Shown piece by piece: positions 19,239 through 31,412 of a DNA stretch of 64,000 nucleotides (the stretch's first letter is position 1; each line of letters starts with the position of its first letter). The stretch comes from Gnetum montanum. Taxonomy: Eukaryota > Streptophyta > Gnetopsida > Gnetales > Gnetaceae. Position numbers and translations under genes: made by a program. The notes below the pieces were generated by a model. The model had not been told where the DNA came from, did not search any database, and saw nothing but the letters and a program-made list of their open reading frames with translations. The stretch covers positions 1,328,383-1,392,382 of the forward strand of contig MNCI01008651.1 of the NCBI GenBank assembly GCA_015680685.1, written 5' to 3'.

Positions 19239-22200
19239 TTAGATGTAGTACAACTTGAGGTACGAGTGATTCACTAGGTTTGCAAACTCGTTGCCGTCCA
19301 TGTTTGCCAGCTTGAAGGCTCTGTTCCCAAAGGCTTTAGTGACCATGTATGGGCCTTCCTAGTTTGCTGAGAATTTGCTCACATGCTCACAGATAGCCTT
19401 GAGGATAAGGTCTCCCTTTTGAATTGGCCATTGATGTGGGTTTGCATGATGTTTTTTCCATTGCTTGCTCTAGTAATGCTCTATGCGACTCAGCGTTTGT
19501 GCGTGCTCCTCCTCTATTAAGTCAAGGTTAATAACTCTCGACTTATTATTTTAGGCTTTACTCACGACATTAGATAGGATCATCCAGAGTGACGGTACCT
19601 GCAACTCAAGAGGCAACACAGCTTCAGATACATACCCAAGACTGTAAGGAGTCTTACTTGTCGCGGTCCTGCATGTCGTCCTATAAGCCCATAGCACATA
19701 GAGGATTTGCTCATGCCATCGCCTCTTGCTATTGTTAAGCATCCTCTTCAGCAAGTAGATGATGGACTTATTTGTAGCCTCTACCTTCTTGTTCGCTTGT
19801 GGGTAATATGGGGAGGAGAATGATTGCCTGATGCCGAGGTTGTTGCAGAAGGTTCAAGTTTCTGTATTACTGAACTGTGGTACATTGTCGGTTACAATAG
19901 TCATTGGAAGCCCAAACCTTGTCACGATGTTATCGAAGATGAAGTGGCAAACCTGCTGAGATGTCGTCTTCCTTAGCAAGATAGCTTCTACCCACTTGGT
20001 AAAATACTCAGTGGCAGTGATGATGAAGTTATGCCCTATGAAAGACTTAGGCATGATAGGTCCTATGAGGTCTAGTTCCCATCACTAGAAAGGCCACGTG
20101 ATCTACGTTGGACGCAACTCCTTAGGTGAGATGTGTATGAGATTTGCATATCTCTGGCACTTGTCACACGTCCTGACTTTTGATAGGCAGTCACATTCCA
20201 TATGGGATCAGTAGTAACCTAGGCATCTAATTTTCACAGCCATAGCCCTAGATGCTATGTGTCCACCACACAGTCCCTCATGTACTTCATTAATCACCTT
20301 TCGCACCTACTCCTCACCCATGCATGCTAGCAATATCTCATCATAGGAACGTTTGCACAGGGCATCATTTCCCATGAGCATATATTGTCAGGCATACTTA
20401 CGGATCCCATCTCTCTGGGTAGATGTCAGTCTGCTTGGGGGTTCACCGTGTTGCAGGTAGGCTTTAATGTTGGCGTACCACTCCTGGGTATCTGTGGCAC
20501 TGATAGCAGCCATGTGTCCTACCTAAGTGATGGGCTCAGTACATTTGACAATCGAAGTCGGAAGAATTGCAAACAAGTGTGGTGGAATATTTAGTGCTAG
20601 GATGGCTAAGGTGTCTACTATGGTGTTCTCGTTGCGTGGCACGTGTTGCACATCCATAGTTGCAAACTGTTTGAGCAGGCTTTTTACTAGTTCATAATAG
20701 GGTTGTAGGTGCATAGATTTGCAAGCATAGACCTCAGTGATTTGATTCACAACTAGTTGTGAATCTCCGTGAATCACTAGGTGTTGGATGCATAGTGTCT
20801 GGGCAGTTGAGAGGCCTCTGAGTAGCCACTCGTACTTTGCCACATTGTTGGTGTAGGGGAACGCAAAATGATAAGAAAATGGGTGCATTTCCCTAGAGGG
20901 GAATGTAATGATGGAAGCTGCACTACCTCCCCATGTGGTCGAGGTGCCATCGAAGTGTAAAGTAGTTTCCAAGTGCGATGGGACAATGTTGATAGTGCTA
21001 ACATGCTCGTCTGGGAATTCAGGATCTATGGTCGCCTAGTTGTCAACGGGTGAGATTGTAAGTTGCATCGCTATGGCTTGACACATAGTGTAAGTTGAAT
21101 TCTACGATTATTGCTTTCCATTGGGCTATCCTACTACTTTCATACATGTTGTTAGTGATAGCCCAAAGTATATTACTTTTGCAAATGATGTTAATTGTAC
21201 TGCGAAACAGGTAATGCCTCCACTTTTTTAACGTAAATACTAAGGCAAGGAAATTCCTCTCTACTTCGTTGTATTTCACCTCATACGCTATTAATGCATG
21301 ACTCAAATAATACACTAGTATCTCAGATATGTCATCTCGTTTCTGACATAACAGTGCTGTGATAGATGTGTTAGAGGTGGCAAGGTAGATGAAGAAAGGC
21401 TTATCCCTCTGTGGTGGATGCACAGTTGGGAGGTGGAAAAGCTCTTTCTTCAAGTCATCAAAGGCTTGTTGACATTGAGTTGTCCATTTGAAGTTAACCC
21501 CTTTCTTTAGAAGATGTTGCATGGGGTGTAACTTGTCAGTTAACTTTGCTATAAACTTTTAGATGAACTGTACCCTACCTTGCAAACCACACAATTCCTT
21601 AAGGTTTGTAGGAGGTGCCAAGTTGATGATGGCCTTAACTTTGTCAGGGTCCATTTGTATCTCGTCCTCTGATACTACAAACCCTAACATGCATCTGATT
21701 TTCACCCTAAAGACACACTTATTAGGATTAAGGCACAAATCATGCATTTGACAACACATGAGGACTACCCCTAGATCATGTGGGTGATCAGCGGCTTCTT
21801 TGGACTTTGACCGCTATATCATCCATGTAGTCATTTAGCATTTCTAGGATGTAGTTACTAAAGATGAGAGTCATGGCTCTCTAGTAGGTTGCTCCAGCAT
21901 TCTTAAGCCCAAAAGGCATCATAGTGTACCAAAAGGTACCCCATGGGGTCATAAAGGTTGTAGTTAGCTGATGCTCTGGGTTAATGCGAATTTGGTTGTA
22001 GCCAGAGAAACCATCCATGAAAGATAATAGAGCATGACTAGCTGTAGTGTCAATGAGTTGATCGATGCTTGGAAGTGAAAAATCATCTTTGATCGTTGCC
22101 TTGTTCTAATTTCGGAAGTCTATATAGATTCATATTTCTCCCATTTTCTTAGAAACCACAACAACATTGGACACCCATTCCGAGTAATCAACTGCACGGA

Positions 22201-22690
22201 TGAAACCAGCTTGGTATAGCTTGGTGATTTCATCTCTTACAGCTAGTGCAATTTCTAGTTTAACCTTACAGGCCTTCTGCTTGACTGCCTTCATGCGCGG
22301 GTCTAGAACAATGTTGTGCTGTATCAACCTCAAATCTAAACTCGGCATGTCGTTGTATGACCATGCGAAAACTTTAATGTTGTCTTGCAGAATCTTGGCT
22401 ACATCTTTATGCATCTACGCATCTAGGAGGGAGCTAAATTTTAATGTTTTTACTTCCCCCTTGGATGTGGTCACAGGTGTCTCGATGAGAGGGTCCTCAG
22501 TTACATCCTTGACCTCTAAATCTAGGGTTCAGACGAGATGCTTATGCTAGTTTAGGGATGTTTCTAAAGATGCTATAGTGCTAGTTGCGGTTGATCCCCA
22601 GTCGATTAGGTCTAGGTTCAATTGTCTTGTGAGCTTGCCATGTGGACCTGCTAAACCTAAAGATGTAGAAAGATCGCAATGGATTTCCAT
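19239..22690 (-). pseudogene. pol: Family-B pol: RT, RNase H and integrase
   Basis: The second half of the polyprotein copies RNA into DNA and inserts it. The frame starts near ATG 22690, just after a pyrimidine-rich TTTTGACAG. The RT part begins at DVAKILQDNIKVFAWSYND (22414 downward), includes MMPFGLKNAG and the catalytic YMDD in LNDYMDDIA (about 21830), and ends with QHLLKKGVNFKWT. RNase H includes LSHALIAYEVKYNEVERNFL and a second Ogre/Tat-type RNase H region (NVAKYEWLLRGL). Integrase carries the HHCC part, TEYFTKWVEAI, the VTDN region, WHEQILYVLWAYRT and a C-terminal SYLKLYYI. At least two frameshifts (between 22130 and 21759, and between 21043 and 20972) and several stops make it inactive. 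The first integrase Asp is Glu in the TEYF motif. Confidence 0.88.
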
Positions 22691-22904
22691 TTTTTGCTCA
22701 ACCTGTCAAAATGAAATGAGAGTCTGTTTAGGAGGCACCTGTTCACAGTAATTATGTATAGTGAAAACTTGCAAAGCAGCGATAATGTGTAAGTATGATA
22801 TAAAGATTAAAATTCACCCATTTCAAGCTATGGCGGGCCGTTAAGACGAGAAGATGCAAGACTGCAAAAAAAAAATGCAAAACTGCCAATGTACAAATGC
22901 GAAG

Positions 22905-23352
22905 CTGCTAGTTTAATGTCATTTCGGACTGCCTAGATGTAAAACACAAAACCACTAGTATATAAAACGAAAAGTTGGCAGTATATAAGAAAAGTAAAAT
23001 TGTTAATACGGAAATGTGAAACAACTAGTTTAGTGTCATTGCAGACTGCGAACACGTAGAGGGTCGAGACTGCTAGTTTAAAGTCTTTTCAGACTACTAA
23101 CTAGAGTAAAACTGTACACTAGGAATGCTAGTTTAAGGTCTTTCATGACTGGTAAAGTCGTAGCTATGCTAAGATTGCTAGTTTAAGGTCTTTCCAAATC
23201 GCTAAAGTTGCAGCTATGCTAAGACTGCTAGTTTAAGGTCTTTCCAGACCGCTAAAGTTGTAGCTACGCTAAGATTGCTAGTTTAAGGTCTTTCCAGACC
23301 ACTAAAATCGCAACTACACTAAGACTACTAGTTTAAGGTCTTTCCGGACTGT
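22905..23352 (-). repeat. Hairpin minisatellite B (upstream of the antisense gene)
   Basis: The right part is a clean 50-bp tandem repeat (units near 23128, 23178, 23228, 23278 and 23328) containing GCTAGTTTAAGGTC, a TTTCCA loop and GACC. Older units to the left have AGTC/GACT (23082-23095) and TGTC/GACT. The box-plus-hairpin layout is that of minisatellites A and C although the flanking unit sequence differs. The array lies between the RT start and the first exon of the antisense gene. Confidence 0.85.
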
Positions 23353-24816
23353 TAATTGAAATATATATATATTTTTTCATTTTTTGGGAAAGCAAATGGT
23401 TAGCTTGAAGCATGCCAAGATCTTTCGCATAGATCTGTCCATTTTAATTGCCAACAGTGCTACGATGTCGTGGTGAGCATGCCACGCTGCACGAAAAACC
23501 CTGCATTAAACAAAGAGAGAGAATGGAAAGTTTTCCTTTTTCACAATTATGGCCATAAATAGGGATTAAACCTTGGTAAGCTTATCATTCTCACCGTAAG
23601 AGCGCAAATCCCACATTTGGAGCACAAAGTGATTTAGGTGACCAAAGCAATTGTGCTAACAGAGAGCAAGGTGATTTTTGTATAGCAATGAGGAGTCTGC
23701 AAGTAGGACGATGGCTCCAAAGAAAGAACACACTCACTTGGCACTTGCAAAGGTCCAAGAGGTAAAGGAAATCCTAAGGTGTGTGGCACAAGCATGCATC
23801 GTAGTGCGGGAGGACACGCCATTGACCCGATAGGCTACTATGCCTTCTTTTTTTTGTGCTTCTATTATCATTTTTGTTTTCTACTTTCATTTTTGTGATT
23901 TAGTTTTAGTTATCCATGTTTTTTGTCATCGCGTTGTCGTTGTTTTGGCCTTTACATTGTTGCTGTTGCTGTTTTGGCCATGGTAGATGCACAAAGGCTA
24001 TACTAACATTGCATGCAAGGTCGTCTAAACCACCATTGTTGCGGTTGTCATAACTGCGGGGGTTTGGATAGTTTAAGTTACTTGGCTTTCGAATGGCATA
24101 GTGTAGGACCCTCAGGAGGGTTTAGCCATGCGTGATGCAACAGTTTGACAAGTGTTTTTATCAAGGTGTAGTGCTAATCACTTTGCTAGGGTTAATCACT
24201 TTGTTGCCATGCTAGGCTAGTTTCGCTACGTTATTTCTTTGTCATTTTTTTTGCTACGCTATGTACAGGTTTGTCAAAATGCTAATTCTTACTATGCTAG
24301 TTCTTGTTACGCTATGTGTGTATTGTGCTTGGTCATGGTGCTAACATTTGCCATTGTGTTGTGCAGGATAGCGTTAAGGCCAGTTTTAATTATCTTAGAA
24401 ATTGTAGGGGTCTTGTGCTGCATGAATAAACCAGTGGCCTATGTTCCTCCTCCTCACACACATGTGGGAGATCGGGCGGTCTAGTTTAGGGTAGGGGCAT
24501 AGAAGTTCCTACAATACCTCCTCCAACACTTCAGTGTGATCATTTGTTCACACTTAGAAGAGGAGGTAGCGGCCGTCATACTAGAAACCCTGTTACCTAG
24601 GGCAACCTGGGGTATTCTGAGGTATTTGAAGGATGGGGCAGTCAGTAGCAGGTAGGGAGAAGGATTTAGTTAGCATCCCCAAGGTTTGAGGAATTTGGCT
24701 TGGATCTGGGATATGCCTGAGTACAACTGCTACCATCTCTACCTCACATTGTTTATTGCACGTTATATGGAAACGTGCTTTCAAAACTCACCAGGAATCG
24801 TTTACCATGCTGGCGG

Positions 24817-24898
24817 GTGAGTTTTGTACCCACGTTCTGTTGCATTTTTTGACGTTTGCTACGCTAGCCAAATGTTAACGCTATGTTTTTGTTACCAG
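24817..24898 (+). other. Intron in the antisense gene (82 bp)
   Basis: The donor GTGAGT and acceptor TTGTTACCAG bound an AT-rich 82-bp stretch. Splicing joins HAGG to FYIN in phase 2. The other copy has the same phase and place (46846-46754, minus), joining YHLQG to YSVN. Confidence 0.75.
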
Positions 24899-25173
24899 GT
24901 TTTATATCAATGCGAAAGGGCTTCATGGCGATACAGATGCGTTGGCCATAGTTGAGATGGCCCTACGAGAATTCTCTTTTGCCTAGAATATCCATGCAGG
25001 TGTAATAGGTCAATGCAGGGGTGAATACCACACCTATCTAGACCAATATCCCAATATCTATAGTAGATGCAAGGAGTTTGGTTGGATGGATAAGGGATGG
25101 GCACCCTTCAAACCAATCCCCATGGAAGACGTTTTGGTCCCTCTTCGAGAATTCCCGTTGTCGTATAAACCTA

Positions 25174-25270
25174 GTAAGCTAAGTAGTAGGTATAGCATGC
25201 TAGAGTGTTTTTGCCATTTTTTGTATTTTTTGTGTTTTTATGCTAACTGTTTCTATGCAAACTGTTGCAG
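25174..25270 (+). other. Intron in the antisense gene (97 bp)
   Basis: GTAAGC to CTGTTGCAG, very T-rich. It separates the SYKP end of one exon from the Lys-rich start of the next. The corresponding intron in the other copy is 46473-46352 (minus), where the donor has become GC. Confidence 0.75.
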
Positions 25271-26320
25271 GGGCGAAGAAGTCCTAGGAGGTGACGGTGA
25301 TAACTACTAGGAACTAGGAGGTAAACATCTAGTTCAAGTACAGAGAAGTAAATGTGAGCCAGCGTTGGATATACAGCGAGGCCTCAAAATCCCTGGTCAA
25401 GAATCTCCAAAATGATGGGCTTATGTATTTGTTCCTAACCTCGAACCCAAGTGTTCCTGCTGTTGAGATGCTCTCCTTGGTGGACTTCTTTTTCGACAAG
25501 CGGACCGCTTTCGCACATGTATACACGGTGTGCGAGTGCTCATTGAAATTAATGATCAGCTATTCACCGACCTTTTCGATGTCCTTGCTGATGGTATCCT
25601 CATAGGATCAAAGTCCAAGAAGGAGTTAAACCTTCAGAAGGATGACATCGTGGAGTGGCTAGGGATTGCCAAAGAGCAAAAGGGGATTCCTATGGAGAAG
25701 GTCAGGGTGGGACCTGCCAAAGAAGTTTACCCTATCTTCCATTCTCATGCTTTTCCTTAGCTACTTTTCTAAGGGAAGGTCCTTGGGATTGAGAAGGCTT
25801 GGGTAATGCATGAGGTCATGGAAGAGGGGGCTCACTACAACTGGGCCAGGTTTCTGTGTAAAGGCTTGCAGATCAAAATGTTGGGGCTCCATAAGAAGTT
25901 GGAGTCCCATTCCAATATACATTATGCCTTTTACATAGCCTACCTGTGAAGATTTGCGGAGTTTCTGGTGGTCCATGAGAAAGGGGCTTAGGTATTGTGG
26001 AATCGCAACTAGATTTCCAAACCGTGGATCTGCCAAATCCTCTGGACCACCCCACCCCAAGATCCCCTAGAAATAATTGGGAAGTCATTTTCTGTCGACT
26101 AAGGATCGGGTGGCTTGCAAATTTTGTGGCCAAGAAAGTGTAGGGGAGGTGTCCCTTGCTGCCGTCGGTAGCGTATCACAGGGGATACATCCTGCTGCCA
26201 AAATGGTGGCCACCAAGTTACATCAAAAGAGGCTTGCTTTAACTAAGGAAACCCTTCACACGGAGGAAGAGGATGGGCCGAGACTGTAGTTTAAACTACA
26301 GAGGACACAATCCCCCATTG

Positions 26321-26465
26321 GTAAACACTTTTGTTTATGTTTATTTCTTCGCCTACTTTATTAATGCCTGTTATGCTGTGCTATGCTAGACAACATAGCG
26401 TAGCGTAGCACCTACTTTAAGCTAACTTGTTTTGAGCTAATGCAAACATGTTTCTTGTCTTCTAG
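26321..26465 (+). other. Intron in the antisense gene (145 bp)
   Basis: GTAAAC to TTGTCTTCTAG. The intron includes a GCTATGCTAG/CATAGCGTAGCG palindrome like those in the LTR. It precedes the exon encoding the Glu-rich run. Confidence 0.7.
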
Positions 26466-27022
26466 AGGAAGAAGAGGAGGAAGAAAAAGGTGACGAAGAG
26501 GTGTCAGCCCCTAAAATGGGGGCAACAAATAGAGATAGGGAGGCCCTAGTCTTGGAAGAAAGGGCCCTAGTTAAGAGGGAAGGAACTCCTACCGCTAAGG
26601 TAGGGGCTCTTGTTATTAGTAGAATCCTCCTATGAATGAGGAGGGAATTTTTGGAGATGAAGAGGAGTCTCTCGTGAATAAAGAGGATGTTGGTGCCTCA
26701 AAAGGAAAAGCGCTAGTAAATAAAGGAGAAGCTCGCATCGACCTAGAAGGGACTTCTACCAAGGATGCTGCCATCACTCTGAATCAAAAAGGAGGGGAAC
26801 TGCAATCAGACATTGGTGAATTTAACGACATATCTACTTTGTCATAGTCCATTTCGGCCATTGCTGACACACTTAGTTGTATGATAAACACCACTGTTCA
26901 TATTGCAAGACCCCCTCTGATTTGTGTGGAACCATGGGCTAAGACCCCTAATAAGTTTACATTTATGCAAGGGATCGTTGATGACATGATCAGCTGTCTT
27001 CAGCAGGTCAACCCTGAAGTGG

Positions 27023-27111
27023 GTAAGTAATAGTGCTAGCTATGCTAGAGTTCTCGAATTCGTTAACCTTGCTACACTAATGCAACTGCTATGCTTTTTA
27101 TGTTGTGATAG
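27023..27111 (+). other. Intron in the antisense gene (89 bp)
   Basis: Perfect donor GTAAGT after NPEVG, with acceptor TTGTGATAG before AYQLKW. The other copy has GTAGGA after AFEIG at 44740 (minus) and AYMKW after its intron, so the position is shared. Confidence 0.8.
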
Positions 27112-28330
27112 CCTATCAACTCAAATGGGACCCAACATAGCCTTTGAAAGTCAGTGCTGTGCCTATATTCCCGCCTGAAGTAATTGAGGTGCATCGTCGT
27201 GCATACGACGAGACAAGAAAATGTGCTTTGCACTCGGCTCGCTCTTTGTGGGAGTACAGGCGCATTAATGAAGACTTGTAAAAATAGGTCCAAAATGCTG
27301 AGCAAGAGAAGGTCGACCTGAGTGCTGAGGTGGAAGACCTCAAATCGAGGGACGAATTCCTCATAGCCCGTGATACTAATAATGAGGACTGACGCATGGC
27401 TGTGATAGATTATGCTAGATTTTGGATAGTCGTGCATCAGAACAATGAAGCCACCCGAAAAATAATAAAACAACGAATGCAAATGGACTTGTTGGCCCAA
27501 AAGAGTTAGGATTGGAAAGATTTTAGTGCCAAGGTCTACGAATGGGGGTAGTCCCAAAAAAACCATAACATATGTATAAACTAGAATGCGCCTCCTATCG
27601 TAGATTGTACAGGGACGCCTCTGTGGAGGCATTTATCTATAAGGCATTTGTAGATGCCATTGGCATTTCTAAGGCTTACGATAAGTTCAAAGAGCAAGTA
27701 AAGGTTACGGAATCTCCTGAACGGGAAGTGGACCTTCCCACAGGAGAGATCGTAACCGCTTCTTTTTCTTTGGGACCACCAAGATGGACGATCATCAAAA
27801 AGAAGAAAGCTATTGCAGACGCTAATCCAAGCAATAGGCGTTGGGTGGATATCACGGCAGAGGAGGTCTGGCACCTCCTCGAGCTCAGTTTAGACTAGAT
27901 ACCATTTGAGATGGACGTAGGTCCATCTCAAGTTGGTCGCTTTCTACTGTGTTAATGCTCATGCTTTGTTGTAGCTTACGTGTGTTGCCCTAGCTGATTA
28001 CTTCATTTCTATGATGCAAGTTATAGATGAGGGTAGAGGGCTTGTAGAGGGTAGGAATGAAGGGGCAGCAGAGGACAACATAGGATAAGGTGATGCAGAA
28101 AGGGGTAATGTAGAAGTGAATGATGAAGATGATGCAGGCAGAGAACCCATGACAACATGGGATTTTTTTGAAATTTTGGATCTTTGTAAAATTTTTGCAA
28201 ACATTGTCTAAAAGACAAGTTTTTAATAAAAAGGAGAATTTCGGAAAAGCAATCGATCCTATGCTAACTTATGCATTTTTTACATGCTAAGTTTTATGTA
28301 AAATTTTCATGCTTTTATGTTTTATTTTTA

Positions 28331-28575
28331 GGCCATTTCGAGCCCCTGCTAGTTTTAGGTCGTTTCGGGCCACTACTAGTTTTAAGCCATTTCACGCTGT
28401 GGGCTAGTTTTAGGCCATTTTGGGCCATTGCTAGTTTTAGGCCATCTCAGGCCTCTGCTAATTTTAGGCCATTTCGGGCCATTGCTAGTTTTAGGCTATT
28501 TCAGGCCATAGCATAGCATAGTTTTAGGCCATTTCAAGCCACTATGTAGCATAGTTTTAGATCATTTTGGGCCTT
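28331..28575 (+). repeat. Hairpin minisatellite C (downstream of the antisense gene)
   Basis: About eight units of roughly 30-35 bp read TAGTTTTAGGCC, ATTTCG, GGCC, with variants GGTC/GGCC and GGCC/AGCC. It is the third array of the same box-and-hairpin design in this element. Arrays B and C therefore bracket the antisense gene, and array A closes the coding region. Confidence 0.85.
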
Positions 28576-28951
28576 AGCATGCTAAAGAGATGATACGTTA
28601 ACAATTTGGAGAACGACTAACTGGTAACTAATGCGGGTGCAAAGCAAAAAGGCAGTGAATGTACAAGGGATGGAAACTAAGCAAGAAGCAGCGGGGTTGC
28701 TATGCTATGTGTAGCTGCTTCTTGACCCATTGTGGGTTGAGAGGGATGTAAGGCCAAGGCGCTTTACTAGGGCATTCGTCCACATCATTGCCCCCTGCTT
28801 GGAAGGGTAACTCAGCCCACGTGCTTTTGTTTTGGAAACTGGCTTAGTGAGCCGATTCCTCTGCTAGATGGTTAGTTCGTGCATAAGCAGGCGCTTCATT
28901 CTAACAGGTTACAACCTCTGAGCCCTACTCCATGTCTACATTATTGATAGC

Positions 28952-29611
28952 TTATGCTGCTACCTCGTCACCATGGATCACCACCTCCTTGCCTACGTAT
29001 GGTAGATGGATTTCTTGATGAATGGGCAAAGAGAAAACTCTAAGTTGTGCTAACCATGATCTTGACAAGATCAGGTTAAACCTGGGAATCTCCTTGACCA
29101 CGATGAATGTTGCATTCGTGGGGAACTGATCCCCTTCCACGAAGTCTATGTGGACCATGCCCTTCACCATGACCCACGCCCTATTGAACAACCTTAGGCA
29201 TGATATCGTTGTGGGTTTGATTTGGTTGACTAAGCCCAACTTATTCACAATAGGGAAGGGAATGATATTCGTGGCAGCCCCATCATCAACGTGTACCCTT
29301 TGGATCCGATGTTGGCCAAGCTGAATTGTGATGAATAGGGGTGCTGTAGTCACCTGGCCTCTTTCACGATCTTCCCTAATGGAGTCGTCGCAGAAAGTTA
29401 GTTGAGACGATTTTGGCTCTGCAGGCGTGGAAGAAAGCATGATCGAATGGATTGCTTCCTCTTCCACTGGCATGTCTTCGTTGACTGAAATCACCATCAA
29501 CATGTGAATCAGAGCCTCACGGTGTGGGGCAGATGTCATGATTAGGTCGTACAAGCTCAATGTAGTGTTCGTTTGTTTTAGAGCTTGCTTGACTTGAGTG
29601 AGAGAATCCAA
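28952..29611 (-). pseudogene. Family-B retropepsin-type protease with gag-pol linker
   Basis: A 219-codon open stretch carries the aspartic protease that cuts the polyprotein. The active-site region reads HVDDGAATNIIPFPIVNKLG, with the flap and second half (VHIDFVEGDQFPTNATFIVV) and FNLILSRSWLAQL behind it. The N-terminal part (LSLYDLIMTSAPHREALI) is the linker from gag. The active-site triplet is Asp-Asp-Gly rather than Asp-Thr/Ser-Gly. The decayed copy at 42086 also has DDGA, so this is a family trait. Weak coding continues to about 28650 (TWAELPF). The stretch after it changes to hairpin repeats and the antisense gene. Confidence 0.85.
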
Positions 29612-31412
29612 GAGGTCCTAGCCACCCCATATTTACTGCCCTTCTCATCTTCTATTTGTCCCAGAAGACGAATTTCCCGAGGAGGAGGAGTTTCAGATCT
29701 AGGTTTAGACCCTTTTTGGCGGGGTAGCATGAACTATGTGGTTATAGCAATGTCCCTTTTTGGTGATGAGAGCGTAGACGTAGGGGGTGAAGACGTAGGC
29801 TTGGAAACACCTAGGGCGGTACTTCTCCTCGAAATCTCGCTTGTGAAACGCACTTCCCATTTTTGAGGATGAAAAGGTTGTTTAGCTATCTTGCGCGGGA
29901 CGGGGGTTGTTGAAGGAGTCAACCCCCTGATGACAAACAGAGCTAACAGTGTTAACGGGCTGGGTGGTGTGGGGGTGGATGCTCGAGGAGGGACTCTCAG
30001 AACAAATGGCTATTACGAGCTTCGGCCAGTTGCTGGTGGTGTTAGTATGCTACGCTAAGGCACACAGACCATGAACGGCTGTTGGGGTGGCCTAGGATCA
30101 CTGTTAACATTGATGGTGTTGATAACATAATCGACGTTTTTGGCATTGAGGGGGTCAGTGTAGATGTGCAGAGATTGATTCTTAGGGCGTATTGAGTTGC
30201 TTTCGTCCAACACCAATTTCCCCTGATCAATCATCCTTTGGATGTCATCCTTCAATGCCAGATAGAAATCTGTGTTGTGACCACACTATTGGTGGTAAGG
30301 CCAAAGAGGGGTTCTTAAGGAGCTCACAGTAGCGTTGATGTCTCCTAATTGCCTCTTCTGACATTTGCTTGTGTTGGATGTGCCTTGTTACTAGTAGCTG
30401 CTTCAGAAGTTCTGAAGGATTGATAGGTAGTGGGGTATACTTTGAGCGATCTTTACGCTCAAAGTTCGATTTGGGTTGTGTAGATGTCTTGGGTGCAGGT
30501 ATGGGAGGTTGTGGCACGTTTCCCTACTTGGGCGCGGGGTTAGCTACGGGTGCGACCAGTTTTTTGTTGTTCTTGTTACCGTTGTTATTAGGTTTGAGCT
30601 TGGCCTCTATGGCCACAGCGGCCACTGTGGCTATTGGAGCCTTACCCTTGTCCTTCTTTGTGAAGGTATTTTTGTAGGTAATATAGGCCGGGTCTTTGCT
30701 CGCCTCAGCTGCATCCTGTATACTCTTAGTCTGAGCAAAGGCCTAACTAAAAGTGTGAGGAGCAAGGTAGTACAGTTTAGACTTGATGAAGTCATTCACT
30801 GCACCCTTAAAAATGGCCAACAAGTGAGCCTCCGTGATGGGCTCATAGATTTCATTAAGGGTTGCGCTCCAACGCTGGATGAACTTTTGGACCGGTTCCA
30901 GAGGACTTTGCTTCACACTCATCAACTGATCCAGCGTGATTTCTGGTTTCAAGTTATACTTGAAGCACGTCACAAATAGGGTCAGAAGCTCCTCCAGAGT
31001 TGAAATAGATGAGCATGATAGCGTGCGGTACTAATCCAAGGCTTTCCCGGCGAGGGACATAGCAAAGACACAGATAATCATGTGTGGCCATTGTTGCAAT
31101 AGAAGGGACTCAAACCTAAAGATAACAAGATGTGCATTGGGATCCCATTTCCCGTTGTATTTTGTGAAGTGGGGGAGGGACATCCCTGGGGGTAGCGTTA
31201 GTGCAGTAATGGCAGGGTTGATGGGGTCATCCTGGTAAAAGTCCATGACTTGTATTGTGTCAGACTCGATAGCCTTAAGGTGTTTTATTTTCTTAATAAG
31301 GCTCTAGATAAGTTGGAATGCTTGATCCAGACCCTGCGATGGCGTATATGGTTGGGGAATTGCCGAGGTAGCTCCCATTTATGGAGCAACAGGGGTAGTA
31401 GCGTGACCTAGT

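Larger units (their letters stand above)
23711..27898 (+). pseudogene. Antisense multi-exon gene inside the family-B element
   Basis: This gene is on the strand opposite to gag-pol, in the protease-RT spacer. A likely start is MAPKKEHTHLAL at 23711. Exons I can support are 24366-24816, 24899-25173, 25271-26320, 26466-27022 and 27112-27898, ending LELSLD. Joints follow GT-AG with a pyrimidine-rich 3' side. The exons encode WDMPEYNCYHLYL, NSPGIVYHAGG, then FYINAKGLHGD, a middle part with DDIVEWLGIA and YPIFHSHAFP, AEFLVVHEKGA, an acidic run EEEEEEKGDEE, DDMISCLQQVNPEVG and a C-terminal coiled-coil-like part. In-frame stops and frameshifts (for example near 25525 and 27560) make this copy inactive. 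The same protein, with introns at matching places, is decoded at 43894-47050 on the opposite strand to another family-B copy. I recognise no domain; extra antisense ORFs are known in Tat-branch elements. A captured host gene is one possible origin. Confidence 0.72.

Noticed and set aside
23027-23352. CRISPR-like regular repeats of 50 bp
   Set aside because: The units are contiguous tandem copies with no unique spacers, and the context is a plant retrotransposon. They are a minisatellite.
23711-27898. An independent host gene lying between two elements
   Set aside because: The LTRs and CCATG duplication enclose it, and the same gene sits at the same place and orientation in another family-B copy, so it is carried by the element.
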